Shown here: piece after piece, positions 33,800 through 42,430 of the stretch
Layout: each line of letters starts with the position of its first letter
How positions within the stretch are numbered: position 1 is the stretch's first letter
Assembly: GCA_035380245.1 (NCBI GenBank)
Contig: DAOSXA010000001.1
Coordinates: forward strand, 468,069-532,068
Reading direction: 5' to 3'
Length of the DNA stretch: 64,000 bases
Origin: Candidatus Zixiibacteriota bacterium
GTDB taxonomy: Bacteria > Zixibacteria > MSB-5A5 > GN15 > FEB-12
Notes under the pieces: generated by a model
What the model saw: the letters and a program-made list of their open reading frames with translations, nothing else
What the model was told of the DNA's origin: nothing
The model's database searches: none
Position numbers and translations under genes: made by a program

Positions 33800-34538
33800 A
33801 GGCTGGAAAGTACGCTAATCGGGCGATCATGGCAAGTGGTTGTTAGAGACAGCAGGGTTGATAACTCGGGCGGGTCCGTCTTCGAATCCGCTCATTAACT
33901 CATTTCGTGGGCGACAGACGTCCGGTGGCCCACCCGTCCACGGGTGGGATTATAAGGTGGATACAAACCGGGTAGATAGGTAACAATGTCATTTCGTGGG
34001 CGGCAGACGTCCTGGTCTGCACCTGCACCAGTAGCCAGACGCACGGCTCGCTTGTCGTCACCCCGGCGGAGGCCGGGGACCAGCGGTGCTGCAGGTCTCG
34101 GAGAGACCTGCAATAACAATTGTCGAAACCTTGCAGGTTTCGACCCCATCTCTTGATGCCGGCCTTCGCCGGCATGATATTCCCCTGGAACGTCTTCGAG
34201 GAGTGTCGTATGTCGGGTTCCGGAGTGCGCGCGCGCAAAGCCACGCGAACGCAGAAACCTGAATCCCCGCGAATCGTTTGATAATGCCCCATCCAGGTCC
34301 TTGCGAGAAGCAAAGCGACGAAGCAATCTCACCTTCCCGACATCAAGATTGCTTCGCTTCGCTCGCAAAGACGACACAAAACAGGCCTACGAGGAACTGT
34401 CAGGTAGAGACGTCCAACGGCACATCAATCCCACCCGTGGACGGGCGGGCCACCGAGTTTCTACATATAGCCAGGGACTGCGGATTCTTGTTTTTACCGC
34501 TCCGCCGGTGTAGTTTGTTCGTAACGTTCGGGAGGTTC
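33800..34538. repeat. Gene-free repeat cluster
   Basis: I see no credible coding frame in this 740-base gap. It holds at least five kinds of short repeat: an inverted relative of the TTCGAAGACGG unit (33868-33890), two GTGGGCGGCAGACGTCC copies (33901-33923, 33990-34012), CCCACCCG palindromes (33930-33948, 34430-34455), a CCCCGGC/GCCGGGG hairpin (34056-34083), a GCAGGTCTC palindrome (34091-34111) and an ATGCCGGC palindrome (34156-34175). A larger inverted repeat follows at 34301-34368. Confidence 0.75.
34301..34368. repeat. Large imperfect inverted repeat, AAGCAATCT type
   Basis: The left arm at 34301-34329 (TTGCGAG...AAGCAATCT) faces the right arm at 34346-34368 (AGATTGCTTCG...CGCAA), differing by a 6-base insertion. 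The same kind of AAGCAATCT-type element occurs in intergenic DNA of many bacteria and could fold into a long hairpin. Confidence 0.7.
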
Positions 34539-35075
34539 ATGTGTCGTTCTCTTAAGAATATGGAAAACAACGATCGGACAGACTGGAGCGCCTTCCGCCG
34601 GGGCGACCGCTCGGGCATGCAGCGCCTCTACGACCGCCACAGCTCGGCCGTAATGAGTTTCTGCCTCGCCCTATGCGGGGACCGAAACGAAAGCGAGGAC
34701 ACCGTGCAGGAGTCGTTTCTGCGACTCATGCGCGAGGCTCGTTCGCACCGCACGGTGAACTCCATACGCGGCTGGCTGATCGTAACCGCCCGCAACCTGA
34801 TCCTCAATCGGCGGCGGCGCGCGAGCTGTCGATCGCTGGATCAGCTTCCCGAGAATTATCTCTGCGCCCCGAACAATCCCGAGTTCGGCACGACCTTAAG
34901 CCGGGTACTGGCCGGACTGACCGTGGCCGAGCGAGAATTGTTGCTCCTGCGGGAGCAACAGGGCTTTGCCGTCGCAGAGATTGCCGGAATGCTGGGCTTG
35001 TCCGAAGAGAACGTGCGGGTGCGACTCTTTCGCATTCGCAAGAAGATAAAAGATAAGGAGGTTTTCTTGAAATGA
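34539..35075 (+). CDS. ECF-type RNA polymerase sigma factor
   Basis: The 178-residue product shows region 2 (LYDRHSSAVMSFCLALCGD, then ESEDTVQESFLRLM) and region 4 (VAERELLLLREQQGFAVAEI, then EENVRVRLFRIRKKI) of extracytoplasmic-function sigma factors. The start at 34539 follows GGGAGG closely; ATG at 34560 is a shorter alternative. The frame stays open upstream through the repeat cluster, but those residues look non-native. It overlaps the anti-sigma gene by 4 bases (ATGA), so the two are made together. Confidence 0.9.
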   Translation: MCRSLKNMENNDRTDWSAFRRGDRSGMQRLYDRHSSAVMSFCLALCGDRNESEDTVQESFLRLMREARSHRTVNSIRGWLIVTARNLILNRRRRASCRSLDQLPENYLCAPNNPEFGTTLSRVLAGLTVAERELLLLREQQGFAVAEIAGMLGLSEENVRVRLFRIRKKIKDKEVFLK

Positions 35076-35503
35076 AGACCTGTGAAGAAATACAAAAGTC
35101 GATCTCCGACCGGCTCGACAGCGGCACGATGGATATCCCGCCCGAAATCGAAAAACATCTGAAAGATTGTCCTGATTGTCGCCGCTTCTTTGAAGGCGTG
35201 CAACTATTACGGCAGGAACTTACTTCCATGCCGGAGATTCGTCCCGAACGAGGGCTCCCCAACGAACCGGATGTAATCCCCTGGTACCGACACTCGATCC
35301 GAGTCCCCTGGCCGGTAGCGGCGGCGGTACTTCTGGCGGCCGCCTGGGGATGGCTCACCCCTTGGTCTCAAAACATCGGACCAGAACAACCACCGGCGGC
35401 AATACAACAGGCTCGGTTCGTTCAGGTAATAACCTGCGAACCGGTCACGGCCGTATCGGTCGAAATTCCCGTCACCCCCAAAACGGAGAGGGACAGTATA
35501 TGA
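35072..35503 (+). CDS. Zinc-finger (zf-HC2) anti-sigma factor
   Basis: The 143-residue protein has an N-terminal zinc-binding motif, HLKDCPDC near residue 30, with another Cys at position 4, typical of ZAS anti-sigma domains. One membrane helix lies near residues 75-95 (PWPVAAAVLLAAAWGWL). It should hold the sigma factor encoded just upstream at the inner membrane. It overlaps both neighbours by ATGA. The domain and position support each other. Confidence 0.88.
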   Translation: MKTCEEIQKSISDRLDSGTMDIPPEIEKHLKDCPDCRRFFEGVQLLRQELTSMPEIRPERGLPNEPDVIPWYRHSIRVPWPVAAAVLLAAAWGWLTPWSQNIGPEQPPAAIQQARFVQVITCEPVTAVSVEIPVTPKTERDSI

Positions 35504-36420
35504 AACGATATACCTGCCTAATGCTGATATTGCTGTCGGCGGCAGCCTCGTTCGCCGCTGCGCCGGACAGCACGTATCTTGAAGTCCGCTTGATGTACCT
35601 CGAAGACACCCTGCTGATTGACGGCGGTATGTCCGGCGAATGTTTCTGCACCGGCTCCGTTCCCTGTACCGGTGTGATGTACTGGACCGCCAACGAGAAA
35701 TCAGTCCAGGTGGGATCGATCGATCTCGAAGCCTCAGGTGTCAACCGCCAGATTGTTTTCGATCTGCGACTGATGGATCGCAGCTATGGAAGATTCATCG
35801 AGGGCTCGGTGATCGTAATGAACCTGACCGATCAAGTCGGCAAGAACTACTATGATATTTCCGATGGCCGAGCGATTCCGGTTTCCTCCGCCCTTCCCGG
35901 CGATGCGCCGATATTTATTCCCCTGGGAATCGGCCCCGAAGGCCGCAAGGGGGTATTGAGTGTCACCGCCTCTCCCGAACGCACGGGCCTTCCGACCGAA
36001 TGTGGCCCGCAACGGATCGGAATCATTTCGCGAAGACTCAACGATCCTTCGAGCCGCGATCGCCACTATGCGGATCGTCCGTTGGCGCAGACCGGTAACG
36101 AACTGGGGACCTGGTTTTCACGCACGGTTAACGGGACTACAGCCCTGCTTGACTACAACGTAGTGGTGTCGTTTTCGGAAGATATCGGTTCGATCACGGA
36201 ACCGACACGCTGTGCGGTGGAATTCCAGCGTACTTATTCGATTGACTCCGATTGTATCGACCAGGCTGATTTTTCTCCCGACCATCGCTACAACTCGGCC
36301 CAGAGTCGCAGCGTGGTGATTTCGCCGGATGCGATTCTCAAACTGGTATTTCGCCCGGACACGCCTTCCGTTCTGGGTTTTGATATCGAAGACACCCTGA
36401 TCATAAACGCGGGGAAATGA
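35500..36420 (+). CDS. Exported protein, third gene of sigma/anti-sigma operon
   Basis: The 306-residue protein has a Sec signal peptide (MKRYTCLMLILLSAAASFAA). Beta-rich sequence with Cys residues in CFCTGSVPCTG follows. The family is not recognised. Its start overlaps the anti-sigma stop (ATGA at 35500-35503), so the product may be a sensed or regulated envelope protein of this regulon. The role is unknown. Confidence 0.78.
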   Translation: MKRYTCLMLILLSAAASFAAAPDSTYLEVRLMYLEDTLLIDGGMSGECFCTGSVPCTGVMYWTANEKSVQVGSIDLEASGVNRQIVFDLRLMDRSYGRFIEGSVIVMNLTDQVGKNYYDISDGRAIPVSSALPGDAPIFIPLGIGPEGRKGVLSVTASPERTGLPTECGPQRIGIISRRLNDPSSRDRHYADRPLAQTGNELGTWFSRTVNGTTALLDYNVVVSFSEDIGSITEPTRCAVEFQRTYSIDSDCIDQADFSPDHRYNSAQSRSVVISPDAILKLVFRPDTPSVLGFDIEDTLIINAGK

Positions 36421-36454
36421 TCCGTAAAGGTTGACGAAGTTCCCATTTCGCCGA

Positions 36455-36495
36455 AACGTGTCGCGCCCCCGGCCATTGGGGAGCGTCGACACGTT
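36455..36495. other. Hairpin between convergent genes
   Basis: AACGTGTCG at 36455-36463 pairs with CGACACGTT at 36487-36495, and inner CGCCCCC faces GGGGAGCG. Neither strand shows a T run, so it is not a clear Rho-independent terminator. It may still mark the 3' end of both transcripts. Confidence 0.45.
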
Positions 36496-36520
36496 GTGCG
36501 ATGTGAGATAGATGCCACTC

Positions 36521-38818
36521 CTACCAGCAGGAAGGAGCGCTGCCGCCCTGGAACATGTAGGTGACCAGATCGACAAGATCGGCAATGTCGGCGATAGAGC
36601 CATCACCGTTGATATCACATGCCGCAGGAAGAGGCGGTTCAGGCCCGCCCTGGAACATAAAAGCCACCATATAAACCAGATCGGCGATGTCAGGTCCCGA
36701 ACCATTGCCGTTGATGTCGGCACAGATAGGGTGAAGAATCATCCGCGCGATATAACCATCGGTATTACCCCCGCGATGACTGTCCTGAAAAGCAGCTTGC
36801 ATCGGGAAGTCGGTTGAATAGGTGTAACCGGCTACGAACAGGCTGCCGCTGAACCCGACTGAAGTCCCGTAGTCCAGTCCGGTGGAACCACCCAGGTAAC
36901 TGCTCAAATTGAGCGTGGAGCCATCGGCGCTGATACCGGCCACGAAGACATCCGAAGTACCGTTCAAACCGGACTGATAAGGGTCAACGGTTGGAAAGTT
37001 ATTGGAGAAAGTCTCCCCGGTCAGATAGATCGTTCCGGTAGCCGCATCCAACGCCACCGCCTGACCGTAATCAGCGGAAACGCCACCTAAATAGGTGCTG
37101 AACTGAAGCGCGGAGCCATCCGGTGTAACCCGCGAGATAAAAGCATCCCATCCGGTCTGGTCCGTTTGTAACTCGGCAACGATTGGAAAATCCGCTGATT
37201 CGGTCGATCCTGTCAGTGTCGCGGCTCCGCCTGATCCAAAAACCAACCCACCCAGCAATTCATTGGCTGATCCGCCCAGATAACTTGAATATACCAGCCC
37301 GTTACCGGCGGCGTTGAAACGAGCGAAGAAGATATCGGTCGCTCCCTGGAGTGTCGACTGCAGCGGATTCTGGAGCGGGAAATTGGCTGAATTGGTTTTA
37401 CCGGCGATCCCGACTCCGCCGGTATCGGCCCAGGCAATTGCCTGCCCGTAGTCGTCACCCGCGCCGCCTAAATAAGTGCTGCCTGAAACCACCCCGGTCG
37501 CGGAGTACATCGTAACGAACGCATCCGGTTTATTCGAAGAAGCCAAAGCCGCCTGGAACGGATTGAGGGTAGGGAAATCGGTCGACTTGGTTTCACCGGT
37601 AACGTACACCGTACCGGCGGGAGAAACGGCAATGTCGCGGCCGTAATCATCCATGGCGCCTCCAAGAAAAGTGCTGAACACGAGGCTGTTGCCGGAAGCG
37701 TTAAGAACCGTTACGAAAGCGTCGAACTTCTCCCCCGCCAGAGTCGGATCGGCGGCGTTCATAATCGGAAAATTCGATGACTCCGTCTCCCCCGTTACAT
37801 AAATCCGACCGTTCGACCCGACTGCGATACCGCGACCGTAGTCGTCCCACATACCACCCAGGTAAGTTGAAAAAACAAGAGCATCACCGGCAAAAGAGAG
37901 TTTGGAAACAAACGCGTCGATACCGGCAAAAGTGGTCTGGTAAGGCGTCTGTAACGGGAAATTACGTGAGGAAGTATACCCAGTGACATACACCGAACTG
38001 GTAGCATCTACAACCATATCTTCGATAATGTCGCTCCCGCCGCCGCCGAGATAGGTCGAATAAGCCAGGGTGGGATCGATCACCAAAGGGCGAGTCGGAT
38101 CATAGTCGCCGATCTCAAACCCAAAACAGAATCGATCGACCAGGCGGTAAGCACCAGTAACCGATGACCGGCCATCGGATGAAGCCTGAAAAATCTGCGG
38201 ACATTTCTCGATTACCCGGTTCCAGGGCGTACCAATGACCAATTCCCCGGCCTCATTAACTGTCATTGATTCCGCACCGTCATAGTTAATCCGGATCAAA
38301 CCGGGATCGGCTCCGGGGGCGACAATGAAATCGTATTCCAGAAGGCCGTCGCCGCGACCGTAAAAACGAAGATCAATACCGGGATAGACCTGGGACAGAC
38401 ACACCGCCCGATAGCCGGGAAGATCGGTCCACCAACCCCGGGGATCATTGCCGATCAGGAAGTTGGTATGCCGCTCGATCGACTCCTCACCGACGGCGAC
38501 AAACTCCTCACGAGCACCGGGTAGTGTGACACGTAATAAAAGCTGTTCGTATTGACCGCCCCGGGGCGATCCCGATGTTGCGGCAACACTGCGCCGGGTC
38601 ATTTGATAAGTGATCCCGGTACGAGTAATCCAGATAGTTACGGGACCGGCATCGGCCTGAAAAAGCACCTGACTGTCCCACTGACCAACGTTCGGGGTGA
38701 AGGTCAACGGGAGATTCTGAAGCGTTTCGACAATGTCTCCGCTCAGCTCGCCACGTACACCAGTGCCTGAAACCAGCACCATACCGGCGAGCAGCCACGT
38801 AATAAGGCGTGACTTCAT
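36521..38818 (-). CDS. SBBP-repeat beta-propeller protein with dockerin-like C-terminus
   Basis: The 765-residue exported protein starts with a Sec signal peptide. About 230 residues follow that match the N-terminal module common to SBBP proteins (FTPNVGQWDSQVLFQADAG). A long series of repeats then shows the pattern LVFSTYLGGxxDDYGxxIAV and IYVTGETxSxxFP, forming a propeller. The end carries two dockerin-like units (DINGNGSGPDIADLVYMVAF and DINGDGSIADIADLVDLVTY). GGAG precedes the ATG. It is likely a cell-surface binding protein; the ligand is unknown. Confidence 0.9.
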   Translation of the reverse strand: MKSRLITWLLAGMVLVSGTGVRGELSGDIVETLQNLPLTFTPNVGQWDSQVLFQADAGPVTIWITRTGITYQMTRRSVAATSGSPRGGQYEQLLLRVTLPGAREEFVAVGEESIERHTNFLIGNDPRGWWTDLPGYRAVCLSQVYPGIDLRFYGRGDGLLEYDFIVAPGADPGLIRINYDGAESMTVNEAGELVIGTPWNRVIEKCPQIFQASSDGRSSVTGAYRLVDRFCFGFEIGDYDPTRPLVIDPTLAYSTYLGGGGSDIIEDMVVDATSSVYVTGYTSSRNFPLQTPYQTTFAGIDAFVSKLSFAGDALVFSTYLGGMWDDYGRGIAVGSNGRIYVTGETESSNFPIMNAADPTLAGEKFDAFVTVLNASGNSLVFSTFLGGAMDDYGRDIAVSPAGTVYVTGETKSTDFPTLNPFQAALASSNKPDAFVTMYSATGVVSGSTYLGGAGDDYGQAIAWADTGGVGIAGKTNSANFPLQNPLQSTLQGATDIFFARFNAAGNGLVYSSYLGGSANELLGGLVFGSGGAATLTGSTESADFPIVAELQTDQTGWDAFISRVTPDGSALQFSTYLGGVSADYGQAVALDAATGTIYLTGETFSNNFPTVDPYQSGLNGTSDVFVAGISADGSTLNLSSYLGGSTGLDYGTSVGFSGSLFVAGYTYSTDFPMQAAFQDSHRGGNTDGYIARMILHPICADINGNGSGPDIADLVYMVAFMFQGGPEPPLPAACDINGDGSIADIADLVDLVTYMFQGGSAPSCW

Positions 38819-39255
38819 CGGTTATAACTCCGCTTAATGAATGGTAATAAAAGACAGGTACGTTTAAAACACCGCTCCGGGAAACAGATCGGACTGCAAA
38901 CAACCGTTGATCGGCGAAAGTCGTGAAGGAAGGCTCAACGGTTACACCGAAATGTCCCCGCTAAGAGGATGCCGGAATATAACGCCGGTAAAGCAGATTT
39001 ACCTAAGGGTATATTTGATCGCGCAGTAAATATAGGCGAAGGGTCAGGCATAAGGCGTGCTAACCATTCGTAGGCGTCAACATGGCGTCGGCATCGGACA
39101 TGAGTTTCGACAGGCAGGTCAGCTTGCATATCACTTAAAAGCGCAGGTTCGAAGACGGACCTGCGCTGCGGACGATTTGCTTTCTCTCTGTAGATATAGT
39201 CTTCGAATCCACCAAAAGCTATACTCTCATAACCGGGATCACGGTCTATTAAGGA
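38819..39255. other. Intergenic gap with one repeat unit
   Basis: This 437-base gap contains no credible gene. It holds the promoter region of the SBBP gene on the minus strand and a REP-like unit at 39141-39166. The rest shows nothing I recognise. Confidence 0.5.
39141..39166 (+). repeat. REP-like stem-loop unit, TTCGAAGACGG type
   Basis: GCGCAGGT pairs with ACCTGCGC (8 bp perfect) around TTCGAAGACGG, the same core as at 785-806 and, inverted, at 33868-33890. It lies between the SBBP and nfo genes. Confidence 0.75.
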
Positions 39256-40104
39256 TCACTCCTTCACCAATCCCCGCAACACAGCCAGGTTCTCGATATC
39301 CTCGGCCAGGTCTTCCCCCTTGGGAGTTTCGAGAATCATCGGAATGTTCTTGAGGCGACGGTCGTTGACCAGATTGCGAAATCCCTCCAGGCCAATTTGC
39401 CCCTTACCGATATGCTCATGACGATCTACCCTCGAACCTAACTCCCGCTTGGAATCGTTGACGTGGATAATCCGAAGGAGATCAAGTCCTATCACCTTGT
39501 CGAAAGTATCAAACGTCTTTTTGTATTCCTCAGGATCGCGGATATCATAGCCGGCGGCAAAAATATGACAGGTGTCGAGACATACTCCCATGTGTTGTCC
39601 GTTTTCAACCTTATCGATGATCCCGGCCAGTTGCTCGAATGTGTAACCCAGATTTGATCCCTGTCCGGCAGTCGCTTCGAGCAGGAGTGTGACAGAGTTG
39701 TCGGGAAGTTTCTCGAACATGCGATTGATATTCTCGGCAATACGGAGCATCCCGGTTTCTTCGCCCGAGCCGACATGCGATCCGGGGTGCATGACCAGAT
39801 TAGGAATCTTGAGCACATGGCAACGTTCCATTTCTTCGGTCAAAGCCGCAAGAGAGCGGTTGGCCAGATCGTCTTTGGGAGAAGCGATATTGATCAAATA
39901 ACTCGTATGGGAAACTACCGCGGCGACACCGGTCTCCTTTTGGAGGGCAAAGAATTTCTCGATCTCGTCATCGGTCAGCTTCTTGGCCCGCCATTGGTTG
40001 TTGGATTTGTTAAACAGTTGAACGGCATCACAACCCGCCTTTTGCCCTCGTTCAATGGCAGTGTAAACACCACCCGCTATTGATTCATGTGCTCCGAATA
40101 TCAT
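39256..40104 (-). CDS. nfo: Endonuclease IV (AP endonuclease)
   Basis: The DNA repair enzyme that cleaves at abasic sites has 282 residues here, the normal length. Typical motifs are present: SHTSYLINIASP, NLVMHPGSHVGSGEE, LLLEATAGQGSNLGYTFEQL, GVCLDTCHIFAAGYDI, IIHVNDSKRELGSRVDRHEH and PMILETPKG. These carry the three-zinc ligands His, Glu and Asp. It is a TIM-barrel protein in the cytosol. No operon partner. Confidence 0.96.
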   Translation of the reverse strand: MIFGAHESIAGGVYTAIERGQKAGCDAVQLFNKSNNQWRAKKLTDDEIEKFFALQKETGVAAVVSHTSYLINIASPKDDLANRSLAALTEEMERCHVLKIPNLVMHPGSHVGSGEETGMLRIAENINRMFEKLPDNSVTLLLEATAGQGSNLGYTFEQLAGIIDKVENGQHMGVCLDTCHIFAAGYDIRDPEEYKKTFDTFDKVIGLDLLRIIHVNDSKRELGSRVDRHEHIGKGQIGLEGFRNLVNDRRLKNIPMILETPKGEDLAEDIENLAVLRGLVKE

Positions 40105-40304
40105 ATATCTGGCCCCGTATTCCTGAATTATCCCCGTTCTCGGTCGACCGATTTATTGGCCGTCTAAACTGTTATCATTAACCAAATTACTCGGCATGGG
40201 TTCCCTCGTCAACCAATTCGCCATAGAATTACTGACATCCCCTGTCACCTCCCTGTCGCATGTTGGATCAGAAAACAGAAAACCCGTTATAAAGGGGAGT
40301 TACG

Positions 40305-40736
40305 ATGCAACAACCAATTACTATCCGAGACACCGAAATAAAGGTAACCGATATCCTGGCGATGATCGCCAAGGGATATTCGTATTATCAGATTCTGCTC
40401 CATGACTCACGACTCACCCTGTCGGACATCATGGTCACGGCCAAACTTGCCAACGAGTTGATCGAACAATTCGTGACACCGGAGCAACAGCTTAACGTCG
40501 AGGGAGAAATCCGCATCCGCGCTTCCGGCGGTCGGATCGTTAACCTCTCCGAAATGCGCAAGGAGTACCCGCGAGCTTTTGCCGAATGGAGTAAGGCTGA
40601 AGAAAGCCAGTTGGTGGAGCTTTATCGCTCGGGACGGAGCCTTCAGGAAATCGCCCGAGCGCTGCAGCGCAAGCGGGGAGCGATTCGTACCCGGCTTCAG
40701 AAGCTGGGTGTGTTGGAAACCGACGACAAAGACTAA
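40305..40736 (+). CDS. DUF433-like protein with C-terminal helix-turn-helix
   Basis: The N-terminal 55 residues (GYSYYQILLHDSRLTLSDIM) resemble DUF433, a small HTH-like domain found in putative antitoxins and regulators. The C-terminal part (SLQEIARALQRKRGAIRTRL) looks like a second helix-turn-helix of Myb/SANT or sigma-4 type. It may bind DNA. GGGGAG precedes the ATG. It stands alone next to nfo; no toxin gene is adjacent. Confidence 0.7.
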   Translation: MQQPITIRDTEIKVTDILAMIAKGYSYYQILLHDSRLTLSDIMVTAKLANELIEQFVTPEQQLNVEGEIRIRASGGRIVNLSEMRKEYPRAFAEWSKAEESQLVELYRSGRSLQEIARALQRKRGAIRTRLQKLGVLETDDKD

Positions 40737-40767
40737 TCCTCTTGAAAAAAACAGGGCTTATTTGTCG

Positions 40768-40796
40768 TTGCATACATCGACCGGCTTTGCTATTAT
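40768..40796 (+). promoter_or_regulatory. Sigma-70-like promoter
   Basis: TTGCAT and TATTAT are 17 bases apart, with the gene start at 40841. Good spacing and a plausible leader length. Confidence 0.55.
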
Positions 40797-40840
40797 AAAG
40801 TATACCGTTCATCACGTTGTCAAGCTTCAGGGAGATATGT

Positions 40841-41776
40841 ATGCATAAGTTGGCATTGATTACCACAATAGCGCTGTTAATCGTGGGATCGACAGCGGTG
40901 GGACAATCCCCCGATACCGTTCGGATAGGAGATGGATTCGCCTATTACATGGGGAATGGTGTAATTCGTGTCCCGGTCTACATGAACAATCGCTCCCATG
41001 AATTGATCGGTGCAAGTTTGTCTTTCACGGCAAGCACAACCAGTCCCGGAATTTATGCGGATTCGATCACTCGTTCGGGCCGAACCTCAGGAACCAACAT
41101 TTTTGATTTATTCATGTCGTTCAGTAACGGATATTACAGTGAGGGCGGCACCATCGATTCGATCTGCGCCGGGTTTATTTCCATGCAGCATTACTTACCG
41201 GCGGGCGCCGGTGAAATCGGCGAGATGTGGTTTTCGAATGTTTGGCCGGGAGATCTTTTAAGCTTCATTAAAATCGACACCCTGGGCGTCTGCAGCAACG
41301 AAGTCGGCGGATCGGGGTGGGATAATCCGTTGACTTTTCTAACCAGCCACTTGCAGGTAATAGAATCAGATCTGGCCATTTCCTGCGCTAGTGAGTACAG
41401 TGTACAGGCTACGCACTTACTGTCCTTCCCGATCACGGTGTACGGTCTTAACACCCCGGTCAGCCTGCAAATCAATGATTTCTACGGCTACTGGTCGGAG
41501 TTCCCGGAACCGTCTCTCACGGGTGACGGGCCATGGACTTTCAACTGGCAACCGGCCTATGGCAATGTCGGAGACTTTACGCTTGAACTGCTGGCCACCG
41601 ATGCGTTAGGGAACACTTCCACCAGAAACGTATCGATTCACGTGACCGAAATCACCGGTGATCCCGGCGATGTCCTCCGAGGCGACATGAATTGCGACGG
41701 GAATATCGATATCACCGATCTGCTGCTCCTGGTAAACTACATGTTCAACGGCGGTCCTCCCGCGGATTGTAACTGA
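40841..41776 (+). CDS. Small exported protein with cohesin-like body and dockerin-like end
   Basis: The 311-residue product has a Sec signal peptide (MHKLALITTIALLIVGSTAVG). The body (residues about 30-175) begins with VIRVPVYMNNRSHELIGASL, similar to the opening of cohesin-type beta-sandwiches; by-eye resemblance only. A second beta module (VQATHLLSFPITVYG) follows and one dockerin-like loop (DMNCDGNIDITDLLLLVNYM) ends it. The start at 40841 has GGGAG; the longer frame is unlikely. A bidirectional terminator follows. Confidence 0.78.
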   Translation: MHKLALITTIALLIVGSTAVGQSPDTVRIGDGFAYYMGNGVIRVPVYMNNRSHELIGASLSFTASTTSPGIYADSITRSGRTSGTNIFDLFMSFSNGYYSEGGTIDSICAGFISMQHYLPAGAGEIGEMWFSNVWPGDLLSFIKIDTLGVCSNEVGGSGWDNPLTFLTSHLQVIESDLAISCASEYSVQATHLLSFPITVYGLNTPVSLQINDFYGYWSEFPEPSLTGDGPWTFNWQPAYGNVGDFTLELLATDALGNTSTRNVSIHVTEITGDPGDVLRGDMNCDGNIDITDLLLLVNYMFNGGPPADCN

Positions 41777-41783
41777 TCGTCCC

Positions 41784-41828
41784 CAAAAAAAACTACGGGC
41801 GGTCCCATGCCGGGCCGCCCGTTTTTAT
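41784..41828. terminator. Bidirectional terminator
   Basis: ACGGGCGG (41795-41802) pairs with CCGCCCGT (41814-41821). T runs stand on both strands outside the stem (TTTTTATTT on plus, TTTTTTTT on minus), so it can end the dockerin gene and the convergent ridA-like gene. Confidence 0.9.
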
Positions 41829-41850
41829 TTACCTGCCGCTGGTTGTCTTG

Positions 41851-42240
41851 TTATTCCTCGACAATCGCCTCCGCCTCGATCTCGACCATCCAGTCGTCTC
41901 TAACCAAACCACTCACCACCACCATTGTCGATACCGGCCTGACATCGGCAAAAAACTCGCTGTGAGCCTGACCGACATCTCTCCAAACCGAGGCTTCGGT
42001 GATATAAGTACGGGTACGAATAACATCAGACATCAACCCGCCGCTGTTTTCCAGCACCGATTGGATTATCTCAAGACAACGTCTGGCCTGACCATAAGCA
42101 TCCCCCGGGCAGGCCGTGGAGCCATCAGCAGCGATTGGCGCCGTACCGGAAACGTAAATATGGTTACCTACCCGAACGGCACGTGAAAATCCTAGCTGTT
42201 CCTCGAAAGGGGACGTGGAAAAGATATTCTTTCTGGCCAT
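41851..42240 (-). CDS. RidA / YjgF-family protein
   Basis: The 129-residue protein has the family pattern: FSRAVRVGNHIYVSGTAPI, a central QARRCLEIIQSVLENSGGLM helix, then VIRTRTYI and MVEIEAEAIVEE. The Arg in VIRTRTY is the residue used by deaminating RidA members to hydrolyse reactive enamines. Length and order are normal. Single gene. Confidence 0.9.
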   Translation of the reverse strand: MARKNIFSTSPFEEQLGFSRAVRVGNHIYVSGTAPIAADGSTACPGDAYGQARRCLEIIQSVLENSGGLMSDVIRTRTYITEASVWRDVGQAHSEFFADVRPVSTMVVVSGLVRDDWMVEIEAEAIVEE

Positions 42241-42376
42241 ATTGCCTCCTATTGATCAGAATGAACCCGCAACTCCCGGCGGTACTATAATCTATATCAT
42301 TTTTATCGGTCATTTTTCAACAAGGGTTGACCATAGCCGAAAATAATGTTGAACCGTCAGGATTTGGCCGATATGA

Positions 42377-42405
42377 TTGACGTGGGTCAGGAAAGATTGA
42401 TACAA
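42377..42405 (+). promoter_or_regulatory. Possible promoter of lpoB-like operon
   Basis: TTGACG and ATACAA are 17 bases apart, 26 bases before the ATG at 42431. The -10 box is weak. Confidence 0.35.
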
Positions 42406-42430
42406 AGTGTTTATAGACAAAGGAGTAATC

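Noticed and set aside
34278..34538. N-terminal extension of the sigma factor through the repeat cluster
   Set aside because: The residues are encoded by intergenic repeats and look unlike sigma factors.
36521..38818. Tandem repeats in the SBBP gene as a CRISPR-like array
   Set aside because: The periodicity is that of protein repeats in one frame, with no identical direct repeats or spacers.
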